Shown here piece after piece: positions 13,431 through 25,900 of a stretch of DNA of 64,000 nucleotides. The stretch covers positions 103,659,256 to 103,723,255 of the forward strand of contig NC_134276.1 of assembly GCF_949628215.1 (NCBI RefSeq), given 5' to 3'. The stretch comes from Phalacrocorax aristotelis. Lineage: Eukaryota > Chordata > Aves > Suliformes > Phalacrocoracidae. The notes under the pieces were generated by a model. That model saw nothing but the letters and a program-made list of their open reading frames with translations. It was not told where the DNA came from and did not search any database. Each line of letters begins with the position of its first letter. Within the stretch, counting starts at the first letter, position 1. The position numbers were made by a program, and so were the translations under genes.

Positions 13431-16059
13431 TTTTCAAAGATCAAGACAATGTTACTGCAAGAAAAAATGACAGACATCATTATGTAAAACTCTTCAAATG
13501 CTTAAGCTAACTGAAATTCAGTTAAACTTGAATTTCATTATGTACAAAATGACAAGAACTATATTGAATTCAAAAACATTTCAGATTTCAACAAGCTTGA
13601 ATAAGACTTGCACATGTATTTCATCAGCTGGTAGAAAGATAAAAAGAATCATTACATCAAGTAACCATAATTTGTTCTCACAGTGATTTCCATACATTGG
13701 TGCGCCCATTTATTGCCCATCTGTTGGAAACAAAAGGAAGCATGCTGAACAAACTAAACCCATGCACCAACACAAGTCAAAAAACTGTTAAACATAGGAC
13801 ATATGGAATAATATGGAACGATATTATTTTAAAATATGTATTATATGAACAATAAGAATGCTATTAAATGCTCTACGAGCCACACTGGATTGCATGGTCT
13901 TTCAGGCAAGGACCATCCTTCACATCATACAAATACATAACAATGCTGGGCATTGTACACCATATATTTATACAATGCCTAATGTTGTAGTAAAAGCAAC
14001 TTTAAATAATAAACCTGCTGTAAGGTCAAGTACCTGCAAATGTAAAATTGAGAAAAGAATAATGAAAAGAACGTTTTTGTTAAGAAATTATACAATTGTC
14101 TCCTCTCTCTAGAGGTAGTGATAATACAATATAAGCAACGGCAAATTTTACTGCAAAATTACTGAGCATATTATCTTGATGAAGCAGATCTGCTATGAAC
14201 AGCAACGCTATAGCCTACTAAAACCTAGACTTCAGCCTAAAGCTGCAGCAGTCATTAACCTGCTTTACCCTATCCAACCCCCAAATCCTAACATTCAGCC
14301 CCTGAGGAATCAGAATTTAATCCTCAATGAACAAAAGTTGCCAGGGATCATTCTACAGACCCTAATGATTTGTCTATACTGCAGGCAGAACTAGGACCAT
14401 ATTACAGCACAGTCAACTACACCAGATTTTAGCTTGGTAGGGGAACGGGCACAGAGCTTCGCACAGCAAGGTAAGCACTTCCACAGCTAGCCCACTGAGC
14501 ACCAAGGCACTGCAGCTACCAGCATTTGTACTAGACAATTTTGAAACACACCTGTGTATACCTACATTATTTCCCCCCCATGGTTACAGAAAACCTGATT
14601 TTGCAAAGTCTGATTACAAACATGCCTCAAAAGCATATGTTTAAAAATAAGTTTAACAATAAAACAATACCTAACACATAAATAGAACTGAGGAAAACTG
14701 AAAAAGTTTCCTCACTCAGTTTTCAGAGGAGTTACCTCTAGAACCTGTAGTGACACCCTCTGAACGGCAAACATACAATATAAAAAACTTAAAAAGTTTT
14801 AATAAGCAAAAGAACTCCCAAATTTAATGTGAATTTCCAGAACCACTGGTAGGTTTTCCTGTCCTGGTACTGACGGCGTGTTAAGAGCATTCCATTTGTA
14901 TTATCATATATATATTGAAAGGAACATGTCAGGTACTCAGCATTATAGAAACAGCTGTCACCATTTAACATCTATGTTTCAAACCTGAAAATTAACTACC
15001 AATGCAGAAAGTCTACTCTCTCTCCCTAAACCAAGAGCCCTCAAAGAAATCATTCTTACTTTTCAGACACCTTTTCAGCTGATACAAGAACTGCACAGAG
15101 ATTATATGCATATACCCCAGTTCTACTTTTGCTGTTTGTATTTTTCAGGTACCAGAAAGAGATACCTTTTTTAAATTTTTGGGCAGTGACATGAACAAGA
15201 ACAGTAGTAAAAGCTCCCTATGAAGTAATTTACCATGTTGAAACTAGTAAAAATCACAAAGACACTGACACTAGATGGGCAATATTATCTTTTTTCCCCT
15301 CATTCTTCTCTAGCTTAACAGCTTTGTTTGAAAAAAACTATGAAAGGTAGAATTACAGTTTTTTCTGCTAAAAGAGCAACTTATAGAAATTAATGACATC
15401 TGAAAGCATTTTTCATTTCCTACTAGAACCTATTTTAAAAATTCCTCTGAATATCAGCCATATAACTGTACACAAACCCTACCTTATGCATTTCATAATC
15501 TGGGTAGAACAAGAGTTCCTGTTGCTTTCTTTGTATTTCAAAATATTTGCTTTTAAAGACGGCTAATTGCTGGACAGCCATATATTGATGACAGGGAAAA
15601 GAGACTCCTGAAAGCAATCTACATTTGATTAACACCTCAAACACCAGGCACAGCTAATAACAGAATGTAAAATAAAGCCAAGCACACCTTCTTTGAGATT
15701 TCTTCAACACTGAGTTTCCTCTTTCCAATTTATTCCCTTGCTGATGTACTGGACTAGAGTCAAACAATGAAATCGGAAGTTAAACACTAACATTTGGAAC
15801 ATACCATACAGCACCTTGCAAGCCTCCGAACTGCTGATTTGACATTGATACCAACACATTACTATTGTACTTGACAAATGCACTCTTTATTAGATGCCTA
15901 CACTTCGAAGCGTACACGCAGTTTGCTCATGAACATCAGCTGCCGTTGTCAGCGTAAATGTAGTCCTTAACTATGTTCTTTACCGGTGCAAGAGACTCGA
16001 TTTGGAGAACAGCCTTTCAGTTTCGCTCTGGTTCGTAGTTAAGCAGCGCCGTCTCTTCC
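13431..16059. other. Intergenic DNA upstream of the SCAF4 CpG island
   Basis: AT-rich sequence, becoming GC-richer after about 15.9 kb. No gene was recognised. Short open frames (13498-13686, 13858-14112, 14176-14394) lack domains. Confidence 0.7.
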
Positions 16060-16824
16060 CCCCTGCGGGTAGGGACCATGCTAGGTACCAGACACACTCC
16101 AGCGCCGGCCCTTCGCTCTATGCAGGGCCGGGCTTAGCCCGTACTCTGCCACCCGCGAAACACCGCTATGGGGGATTAGAAAAACGGTGATTTTAAAGTG
16201 AGAACGCGGAAGCGGACACCGCTCTCACCCGTCTCCCGCGGCTCCTCGGCCCAAACGCGCACGCTACGCCTGCCCCCCCCACCAGGGAACCGAGCTGAGC
16301 TAGGCTAAGCCTAGCCAAGTCCAGCCTAAGCCAGCCAGCCCAAGAACGCCACAGGAGCGGCAGGCTCCCTGGAGAAGAGCGAGCTCCAGGGCCTCCCGCC
16401 TCCGCCCAGGCGCAACAACCCACCGTACCGCCCGCTAACCTCACAGCCAGAGGAAGGGGGGGGGGAACTGACGCCTTTATCCTCCGCCATTTCCCCTCCC
16501 CGGGGGCGGGGCCGGCGCTGACATGGCGGGGCACGGGGAGTAATGCGTCACGTGGTGTCCGCGCCGCGCGCGCGCTCGCTCGCTCGCTCACTCGCTCGCT
16601 CCCTCCCCCTCCCTCCTTCCCCCCATCCCCCCCCCGCCCTCTCCTGTGGGTGGCGCGGGGCCAGGAGGCCTGCACGATCCCAGGGTGCTGTGCGCGGCGT
16701 GGGCTCCGCCATCCCGCGGGGAGAGGCGGTCTGTGCCGGGGCCCTGCCAGCGAGACGCCGCACCGAACGAGTGGATTTGGGGAGAAGGAAGAGGGGAGAG
16801 TGCCAGCCCCGCCGCCGTCGCTGA

Positions 16825-16851
16825 ATGGCCATGTCCGCGCGCAGCCCCTGA
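16825..16851 (+). other. Candidate upstream ORF in the SCAF4 5' leader
   Basis: An ATG at 16825, with a second in-frame ATG at 16831, opens an 8-codon frame (MAMSARSP) closed by TGA at 16849-16851, 87 nt before the SCAF4 start codon. The first ATG has a poor context (T at -3, G at +4); the second has G at -3. It matters only if transcription starts upstream of 16825, which is likely but unproven. It could modestly lower SCAF4 translation. Confidence 0.4.
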
Positions 16852-16938
16852 GCGGGACCGAGCCGCCCCTCCTCTCCCTCCCCTCCTTCCCTCCCCCGCG
16901 CGGGCGCCCGCCCGCCCGCATCAGCCGCCGCCGCCAAC

Positions 16939-16968
16939 ATGGAGGCCGTGAACGCCTTCAACCAGGAG
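16939..16968 (+). CDS. SCAF4: SCAF4 exon 1 coding part (residues 1-10)
   Basis: The coding part reads MEAVNAFNQE and ends in phase 0 at a GAG|gtggga donor. The context around the ATG is GCCAACATGG. This short start lies within the CpG island, and its residues begin the first helix of the CID. The exon continues upstream as 5'UTR, whose start is not determinable here. Confidence 0.95.
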
Positions 16969-19900
16969 GTGGGAACCGGGGAGGGAGGGAGGGGAGGGAG
17001 CGTAGGGCGGGAGGCCGCGGTGGAGCAGGGTGGGTCACGGTGGCCGCCATCGTTTCCCACCACCCCCACGTCCCCCCTTCCCCGCCAACCCGCGCTCGGC
17101 TTCCGGCTCTGGGCCGCGCGGGCCCGGTGCGGCGCCGCCAGAGGCCTGCGCTGGGGAGGGCCCGGCAGCGCTCGGCCTGGCCCGGCCCGGGGCCTCCCGC
17201 TGGCCCGAGGGGCGTGGGGAAGATCGGGTCTCCTGATTAAAATGGAGGCGAGTGGGGTCGGGCTCGCTGTGGCCGTTGCAACGGCCCGGAGCGTTCCCCA
17301 AGCCACGCCGTAGGCCGGGTTCCCGCACGGGCCGGGCCGTCTGGGTGGGGGTGGGGGGTGTCGTTGAGGGGACCTTCGGGCTCCCGTTTCTGCCCACCAC
17401 CGGCTTCCTCCTCGCCCCACCGGAGAGCCTCTGAGCCGGGATCCCTGTTACAAGGCGTTCCCGCTGCCTCCGCGTTGTGAAGGAGGGGGAAGCCGCGTTT
17501 CAGGGCGCGAGGCACTTTTATTTCCTCGAAGTGGTTTGGCGAGAGACCTGCCATGTGAACAGGCGGCCAGTGGGATAGGCTGGAGGTTGGACAGAGAGAG
17601 GGAAAGCTGCGAGGGGCCTTATCTCTGCGTAGAAACGGCGCCTGGGGACGGGACTAAGGGATCGACCCCAGCGCTAGGGACATGGGAGGTAGGTTGGAAA
17701 GCACGAGGCGCTCGGTCTCCTTTCATGGCACACAGAAGGTCACTGTCGTCTCCCCGTGATTTTTTTTTTTTTATTCCTTAGTCAGCCAATCGAAATTGGA
17801 AACAAAATAGACCATGATTGTTTTTTGCATAATATGCAACAAAATACTCTAGCCTCTACTTTATAAAGTTGTTGACACGTGACTTAAAAATGATTCTTAG
17901 ATTAGGTGATGCTGCCGCCTCAGTTTGAGGATTTGACTTTTGCAGATCCTGTATGGACTATGGAACGTGCGTATTTTCATTGCAGATAATCAGTTAAAGC
18001 TAAGCCAGAACCTATTCCGGAATGTTTAATACATTTTGAAAGTCAGATTGCTATGCTTGTTTACTGAACAGAAACAGGAAAAATGGCAGACTACTCTCAT
18101 GTGATGAAGTCATGCTGTGTAAAGTTCACTCTCTGCAACTGCTTGTCTTACACACAGAGAGACACAACTGAAAATCTACTCAGCCTTAACAAAATTATGG
18201 AAGTGCAAAGTGAAAAGTAGCTAGGATATGCCTCCTGTTAACGGTTTTATTTTTTATTTGCCCGTGTCATGGTTGTATTGTGCTGTTTTGTCCCAGTGAT
18301 ATGGAAGGGTGCAAAGAAACCTTCCCAAATACGTTAAAATAGAATGGCATGCATACGGTGTTTTCAATTTTCATGTAAACAGAGAACAGAAATATCTTTA
18401 CCTGCCTAAATAGAAACAGAAGTTCTAGCAGATGATTGCTTTCACTTAATTCATTTCAGCCTGATAAAACTTAATTGTACAGACAGTCCTTAGTGTTTTT
18501 CAAACAATAAAACCCACTTCTTTTGCTGATCTAGTGGTGAAAATATGTGTGACTTTAGAGTGAAAGCAGTGTTTCTTGGTATTCTGTGACTAACCTGTTT
18601 TAGAAATGGGCATATTTTATTTCATACATATTCCTCTCAGATGTAGTAAAAACATGATGCTTTTGTTTGAATAAATCAGATATATTGAGTGAAATTTTGG
18701 TGGCTGGCTGCTGAAAGGTAGTAAAACACTGGATTTCATTTGACCATCAGTTCTGGGAAGAAGACCATACTTAGAAAAATCCCTATTCTGCAATCATTTG
18801 TACATATGAACAGTTCCACAGGACTGCTAATGTGTACAGCAAGCATGTTAATAAATTCAGGATTTGTGTAATTACTGTCCTGTTCTCAGGAGGTATGTTT
18901 ATGATACTAGTTAAGAACATGAAATCTAGTTCTTAAATTGTTCTCTTAGCTTTCCAGTGAGTGTTGCCTGAAGTTGTGCATGCAAAACAATACATACTAA
19001 AATAAAGCATGAAACATTTCAAGCTTTTTTTTGAAGAGGGTGAGATTTACAGTCTCATATTGTTCCATTTCTGGGTTTTCTCAGTGAAAGTGGAGGAAGT
19101 AAAAGAGCTGCTTTACAAAAGGTCTCAACGTTATTCACAGAGTGGTGGGAATAGCAGAGGCTAGTGAGCGTGTGAGAACTCATTTTGTCTGTAAGACTGT
19201 CTTACAATGTGTAGACATTGTGAGCATTACAGAGGTACCAGTCTCTGTTCACTGAATAGTTAACTATTTTATTGAGAGCGGAATAGCTTCAACAGCAAAG
19301 ATCAGGGTATATACATAATACCCTGTAGGTCAAGAATTCCTGAACTTGCTGGCTGTACAATACCATTGTAGACAGAGAATTGTGGCTTTATAATGGTAAG
19401 TTTAACTGCAGCAGCCATGAGTTTTGTGCTGGACTTCCGATGTATGCTAGAGGTGATACACGTCCAGCTCTCCTGTCTCTTCTTCTGTGGAGGTGGCAAC
19501 TGTCACCTTTTTGCCAGTCTACATGAAGGAGGAGATGTCACTGCTTCAAGTGATACAGTCATTTAGGACTTTTTGGGGTGGATTTGGTGATTACAGCAAT
19601 TTCTTGAGTGGTGAGAGGCCCAAGTTCAAATCATGGCTGTAAATTAGGCATCCTCTAAGCTATTAGGTTGGTATCCCCTTCTCAGACAAAAGAGCTTAGG
19701 GAGGAAGAGAAAAGCACCAGCAACACTTTTATGTATGCAATTTGAACCGTTTTGTTTTGGTTGAAGCTGTTCACCCAGTCCAGTAGAAACCATTAGTATT
19801 TTTGGCTGACTTAGGTTCCAGTTCTACTTGGAAGTTCGGTTTCTGCGCTTTGGGTTATAGGTTTCTGACGGTACTTATGGTTATGTTGCAGTGAAGTAAC

Positions 19901-22900
19901 AGGTTTCTGCCTGCCAGCTAATTGTGATAAGTATGTGATCTCAACTGCCCATCTGAATTGCGAGGTAGAACTTAAATATAGAGGTGTGAGCTAGCACGTT
20001 GCAGTTAGCAATTGTGGCAAGTTAAGAAGGAACACTTAGAGTCACTTAGTTTGGCTCTGGCAATGGGTGGTAACTTACACAGGTTGCATAATTTGATCGT
20101 GTTTGATTGTGTTGCCCATTCTCTCAGTCCTGTTCTTTGTATCTATATTTTAAATGGAAGCTTACCAGGAAATGTGCCTCTTAAAAAGTAATTTTTTTAT
20201 GCACATTTTTTGTATTGAGCAAACACGTTTGCTGCTTTATTTTTACCCAGATCTACTCTGAGCAGATATTACTAACTGAATAGGTGGGATTTGACAGTTA
20301 TGTAGTATAGTATATTTTGCCTGAGGAAATTAGTTCAAACTGGATCCTGGAAGAATGAGTTAGAATTCATGTACTGTTAGGTGTATTTGTTGTGTTAAAT
20401 TAGTAGTACAGTGTAAGTAAATCACAAAAGGTAACTTGGTAACGGTGCAAAACTTTATGTTTTTAAGAAAACAACTAAACATTTTTCTAAAAAAAAAAAA
20501 AAAAAGGGACCCCCCCCCCGCCAAACCAAACAACAAAAGCAAACCCACACATTTGCCATAGTTGATAAAGCTTTTAATCCTTGTAATTTTTCAATTTAGG
20601 GGTTATGTGTTTCCTTTTCTTTATTCTGCAAAACTTGAGGGGTAGTTTAATTGTTACAGAAGTTAGAAATTGAGACTTCTTCACAGTCTTGCTGCTGGAA
20701 TTAGAATAAAGTCAAGTTTCCTATTTTGTAATCTTGTATTTGTATTGAGTAATGTGGTGCATTCACTTAATCGCACGTCTCAGGTTGGCAATAGTTAATC
20801 TGTACTACTGAAATAATTGATATTCCACTTAAGCGTGCCTAGGTCACAAACAGGATAGGTATTTTGTGGGCTGCTTCTTTGAAGTTAGAGCTGTAGCTTT
20901 CTTCTTTACTACTTATCCATACTCAGTGAACTGGACAGTTGTAATTTTGATCTAGCATAGCCATCTTATGCTAATGGTAGCTCTTCATTTTGCATGCTCT
21001 ATTACAATCTGTTGCTCCCTGTTCTTCCCGTCCCCAGGTCCTATAAATAGAGGTTAGCAGGATATCCTTCACTATGATTCTTAGCAGTTACTGTAACTCA
21101 TGAACCCCAGTTAGATTCCTTCTGTTGTATGGCAAAGCAGTAAGCACACAACTACCAAGATCTGAGGTTGGAGGAGGGATTAACGTAGTCTTGTGCATTT
21201 TGGCACCCTTTGTCTCTCAAAAAAAAAAAAACCAGTGAAAGCTGCTACCTGTTGTAGCTGTCTAAAATTATTCCCATGTTCCAGTAGGTGCGGTAGGTTG
21301 TATTTTTAAGTCAGTGCTGCCTCCCACATGTCCTGAGAGAGTGCTTAAGCACTTCAAATGCTGTTTGCATGGGTAGAGGGAGAGAAAGATAGGGGAGTGC
21401 TACTAGACTTCTAGAGTGAATTTAGTCCTTTTTTTTACACTGTGAGGCCCAGACTGAAATTATTGCAGAAGTAGTGTGCAGCTCTTTCGGAGGGAAGTTG
21501 TTCTGTTGCTTTTGTGACTCTATCATGGTAATTGAAGGGTCATCATCGCTGTGATCTTGAAAGAGCTGTGTCTCTTGCTTCTGAACTGTTCCTGGGAATA
21601 TTGAAAGCTGTGGCACTCTAGCAGAGATTCTTGGTAAGAGAAGAAATGGGATGAACAGCTTTTCAGGAGACATGCTGGACTTACGAGCACAGCACTGATC
21701 CTAAGAGGCAGATAAGTTTTGAAAACATTTGTGTAGAAACCAAAATTCTGTTCTGTGTACTTTTATGATCTCATTTTTATATGAGTGTCTTCTGTAAAGA
21801 TGTTTCTCCCCAGTGATTAAGGATTTGTGAATGGTCTTTCTAGGCCACAGGTATAGCTTAGTTGATTTAGCTTCATTGCCGGGGGTTCATATCTGGTTAA
21901 ATTTAAATCTCACTTTATTTTCCAAAGAATGTAGCCTGACAGCCATGAATTTTATGGTCATCTCTTACCTTCAGCAGCACCTAATACTTGGTACACTTCA
22001 CAGCTGGTGGTCCAGAATGTAAAACTTACATTGAACCTGTGAGACATAGCTTAGTGACAGAAGTTTAGTAGACATCATTACCCTTTTCCTTTTCTTAGTA
22101 GCTCAAGGAAGAATGGGGACCTGGTGAGGAAAGGAAGCAATGAGTTTTACAGGGGAAGCAGAATATATGTGACTGACAGATTTTCTTTGGACCCGTGTAT
22201 ATTTTTTTAAAACAACTGACCTTTTAAAGGTCTGATTGTGCATTAACAGTAATGGTGTTTTGTTAAAAAATAGTATGGTATCTGTGCTTTTCAGTTGTGT
22301 CTTCCAGCATCCTTTTTTTTTTTCCTGTGGGCACATGAACAAATAACCACAATTATACATTTCTAAGTGACTTGTAGTTTGACTGTATCGTGTGGTTTCT
22401 AAATGTGTAAATAAAATACATTCCAAAAAACAATGAATGAACGTACAAAGTACTGACTGTGCCATATGTGTGTATGGAGTCTGCTTAGAGAAGTGTTTTT
22501 GGACGTGTAAGACTTGATGAAATTGTTGAGGGCATGTTAGACTGCTCTGTGAAAACTGGAGAAGGGAAGATTGAGCCGAGAGTATTTTAACAATGACCTG
22601 AGTGCTCAATATGCACTAAACACTGTGTTTCTCTCAGTGGATCGTGATTCTGTCTGTGCTGCTTCTTTTCTATGGGCTTTATTTAGTGAGTATATAAGGT
22701 GGACCCGTACCTCTTTTTTTGTAAATGAAGAGACTTTTTTATGGCAAAGAAACTTCAGCAAGAGAGCAAAGCAGGGAAGTCAGTTCAAGTCTTAAAGGTA
22801 TTTTTACCTTCCTACTATGTTATCTCATGCTTAAAACAGATAAATAGACTTAAGATCATACATCAAGCTTGAAACACCCCAAAGCATTATAAGCCTGATC

Positions 22901-25900
22901 TTTTTCCTTCTATGCCAATGGGATAAGTCTCGCTGGATGACACTATCTCGCATCTTTCCTAGTAGTTTGGAAAGCATATGAGCTGCTTTCTTTCTCTGAC
23001 CATGTGTCTTATGTTTTTGCCTTGGCACCCTTGTTCCTTCTCTACTGGCATGCACGCATCACTGTCTGGTTTTGCTTTTCTTGTAATGAATTCAGTAACA
23101 AAGTGAAGCTGATAGTATTCCTGCATTTCAGCTTGCTCTCATTCTGAAGACATGCTGTGCCTAGACATGCTGTCTTTTTAGAACTCTAAGGTAGGGCTGT
23201 GGGTAAATATGAAAATATTGATTCTCCCCTTTGCTTCAAAAACCCATAGTTCCTAGGTTTCTGTGTAAAATGGACCCTCAAAGGGCATTAATTATAAAAT
23301 GGCAGAAATTAATAATTTGCTGCTTGAAAGAGTGAAAAGTAAAGACTGTCATCCTATTCCTTCTCCCGTTACTCTCACCTCTCCAGTACACCTCAACCAG
23401 GGCTTATGAACTGGAGCAGGTTCTACAGTTTGAGTTGGAAGGCCTTAGTTCAGTCCTGCCACATGGTTTTTTGTGGTTTTTTTTTGTTTTTTTTTTTTTA
23501 AATAGTACTTCCATACTTTACATTGAGTTTTAATTTTGGGGTGGTTACTAGCTTGCTCTTTAAATAGGCAATATGGTTAGCCTGCCTTTAGCTATCTGCT
23601 ATAGTTTAATGAGTGGCTCATCTTTGGTTTTTTTGCTTTTGCAGTTGCTTTGCAATTGCTTTTATTAGCCTGAAAATGAGCAGGTGATTTTTCTGCCTTT
23701 GAGGTTCTTGGCTTTATAGATATTTTATCCTGTACTTCCATACTGTTGTGAAAAGTACACAGAAATACTCTTGAATCAGTATTTTATATTGTGGCTTGCA
23801 TTTAGTAGGCTCTTTAATACCTACACTTTTTTATAGTACATGGGTTGATACGGAGCAAAAAAGGATTAATTTTAAAAACAGTGCTTTTGAAAACATGTAC
23901 AGCTGCAGTGCATGGACTTTCAAATGTAGGGACGGAGGTTCCAGAAATGTTTGGAAATTCTTAAATTGAAATTGTATCCTAAGCTAGAGCTTGTGTGAAA
24001 CAAAAATGTAGTTTTTTTCATACTGCTTTCAGCAGGTGAGACTATTATAACTGAAATAGGGAAGTTTTTTTTATGACCTCTGCCTTAATGATTTGGATAA
24101 CGTTTTGTGGCTAAGCCTTTCTACTAGTTTGTCTGCATTAATTTTTCCTTGTGTATAAAAGAATCCATGTGGACAGCAGGAGGCAATTCTTAAACTATTG
24201 AAATTATTAAGACTGAATAAAGATCCAAGTCTTGAATGGTCCTTGGAGTAATTAGTTCTTACGTAAAAATAAAGTTCCACTTCCTTTCTTTTACACTGCT
24301 GTCTCTTGCCCTATGGTACGCCCCCATCCCAGTGAACAGGATACCCTGGATGGTTTTCATTGCCAAATGAATGGACTGGGGGCAGTGGGCAGTAGAAACA
24401 GAGGCAGAGCTAAACTGCTTTTTTCTTTAGCAGGTGGTGTCACTATATGGGGAAGGAAGGTAGGGAACAACTATAAGCTGTTTTTTTTTTTTTCCCCAAA
24501 CATCCAGTTATGGTCGATAAAAGCAGCAAGTCATTTCTAGCAGGTCAGGCTTTACAGGGCAGAGCATTCCAGGGACAGGCTCCTGTTGTGAGGCGGTACA
24601 TTGGAGACACTTTCAAGCTGCAAATTATTGTTGCCTTTGTTACATCCATCACATTTATTTTTTAAATAAAGTGTAGGTTTCTGTGTCTAGGTTGTTTCTT
24701 GAGCTGATCGTGGTGCCCTTTGAGGAATTAGATGTATTATTAGAAGGATGGTCCTCTGAAAATGCGGGGGGAGTTTCCATATGTTGGTTTGGGAAATGTG
24801 TATGAAAGAAGATCCAAGTCTAATTGAACATATACAAATGTAAAGTACATGGGTGTCTTACTGAACAGTTTCCCCTTCTAACTGAAAATCCACAAGCAAC
24901 TAGTAGGGTTGTTAAATTTTAGATTTACCTGTCTTTAAAACATGGCTTTGACACATGTAACTGATACTGAAAATTAAATAACAATCAGCTTTAAAATAGT
25001 CATTTGGTATTCTAAAATCTTACGAAAATTTAAAAAGGCAACAAAGTGCTATTCCAAGAGGTAGTGGTGGGGGGGGTGTGTGAAGAGAGGGCAGAATACA
25101 TACATACATACATATACACACGTACACATATATGTGTGTATAAATGCATGTGTGCATCTATATATATAAAAATATTTGCATCTCGCTTTGATGCATGTTT
25201 CAGCTGTAGTTCATCCTGAGCTGGAAATATCTGTGTGTACTGACCTCATTGCTTTTAGTACGTTTTTGTTGCTGTTGCCCAGAGTGCTGTCTGTAACAGC
25301 AAAGGAACAGTTCACAGTGAACTGTTCAGTCCTGTTCTTCCAAAGCTCTTGTTTATTCCCACCTTATTAGCCTAACTTTCAGCCTCTTGTGTTCTTTAAT
25401 TTCTCCAAGCTACCGTATTCTTTATTGCATCCTCCCTGGCTGCTTCAGTGTATATAGCTGATTTCCCCTTTTCCTGCCTTCTGGCAGTTTTTCTCCTTGG
25501 ATTTTTTTTTTTTTTCTCCCCCGCCCCACCCTGCCCCGGTTTGCAACGTCATTCTTGGGATACCTTTTAAGACACTCCTTTTTATTTTTTTGCTGCCACT
25601 TGTTTATTGTCATCTTCTGTCCTGCTATGAGCTCTCCTAGTTGCCTGGTTCTCTCCAGTTGTGTTCCTGAAATAGGAACGCTGAAGTGCTGCTTTCACAC
25701 TGGATTCTTTGTTCTTGTTATATGGGACTGGCTCCTTTTTCTGGAGGACCATTTGCTTCTTGGTCTGTAAAGGAAAGGATATGGAGTGCCTGCCTTAATG
25801 TTGGCTTCTTTTTTCCTCCTCCATCTAATTTTTCAAGCCTTCTGGTAGTTTGTTTGCAGGTATTGGGCTTTGGATTTTTTTTTTCTTTCATTACCTCTTA

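Larger units (their letters stand above)
16060..17480. promoter_or_regulatory. CpG-island promoter of SCAF4
   Basis: This is the only long GC- and CpG-dense block in the first 62 kb, and it brackets exon 1. No TATA box is evident. Visible elements are AAATGGCGG on the minus strand (YY1-like, 16484-16492), a GC box at 16502-16513, ATGGCGG at 16523-16529, and TGCGTCA overlapping the E-box CACGTG at 16544-16554. A further YY1-like core lies at 17042-17050, and an ETS-like CCGGAAGC on the minus strand at 17099-17106. A (CTCG)n-like tract runs 16575-16600, followed by C-rich low complexity to about 16640. The transcription start cannot be fixed from sequence; a start between about 16550 and 16800 would be typical. 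Such islands are usually constitutively active and often transcribe in both directions, but no divergent gene is visible. The long ORFs here on both strands are GC-composition artefacts. Confidence 0.85.

Noticed and set aside
16193-17554. Long open frames on both strands (up to 290 codons) across the CpG island
   Set aside because: They overlap each other in several frames, consist of Arg/Pro/Gly/Ala composition expected of GC-rich DNA, and show no domain. Only the 30-nt start of SCAF4 is supported.
22103-22609. 168-codon minus-strand open frame in intron 1
   Set aside because: No recognisable domain, low-information composition, and no promoter or splice support. AT-rich introns of this size produce such frames by chance.
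23400-23465. GAGTTGGAAGGCCTTAGTTC-like stretch recalling a CR1 body
   Set aside because: The match is too short and too loose to call without a library search.
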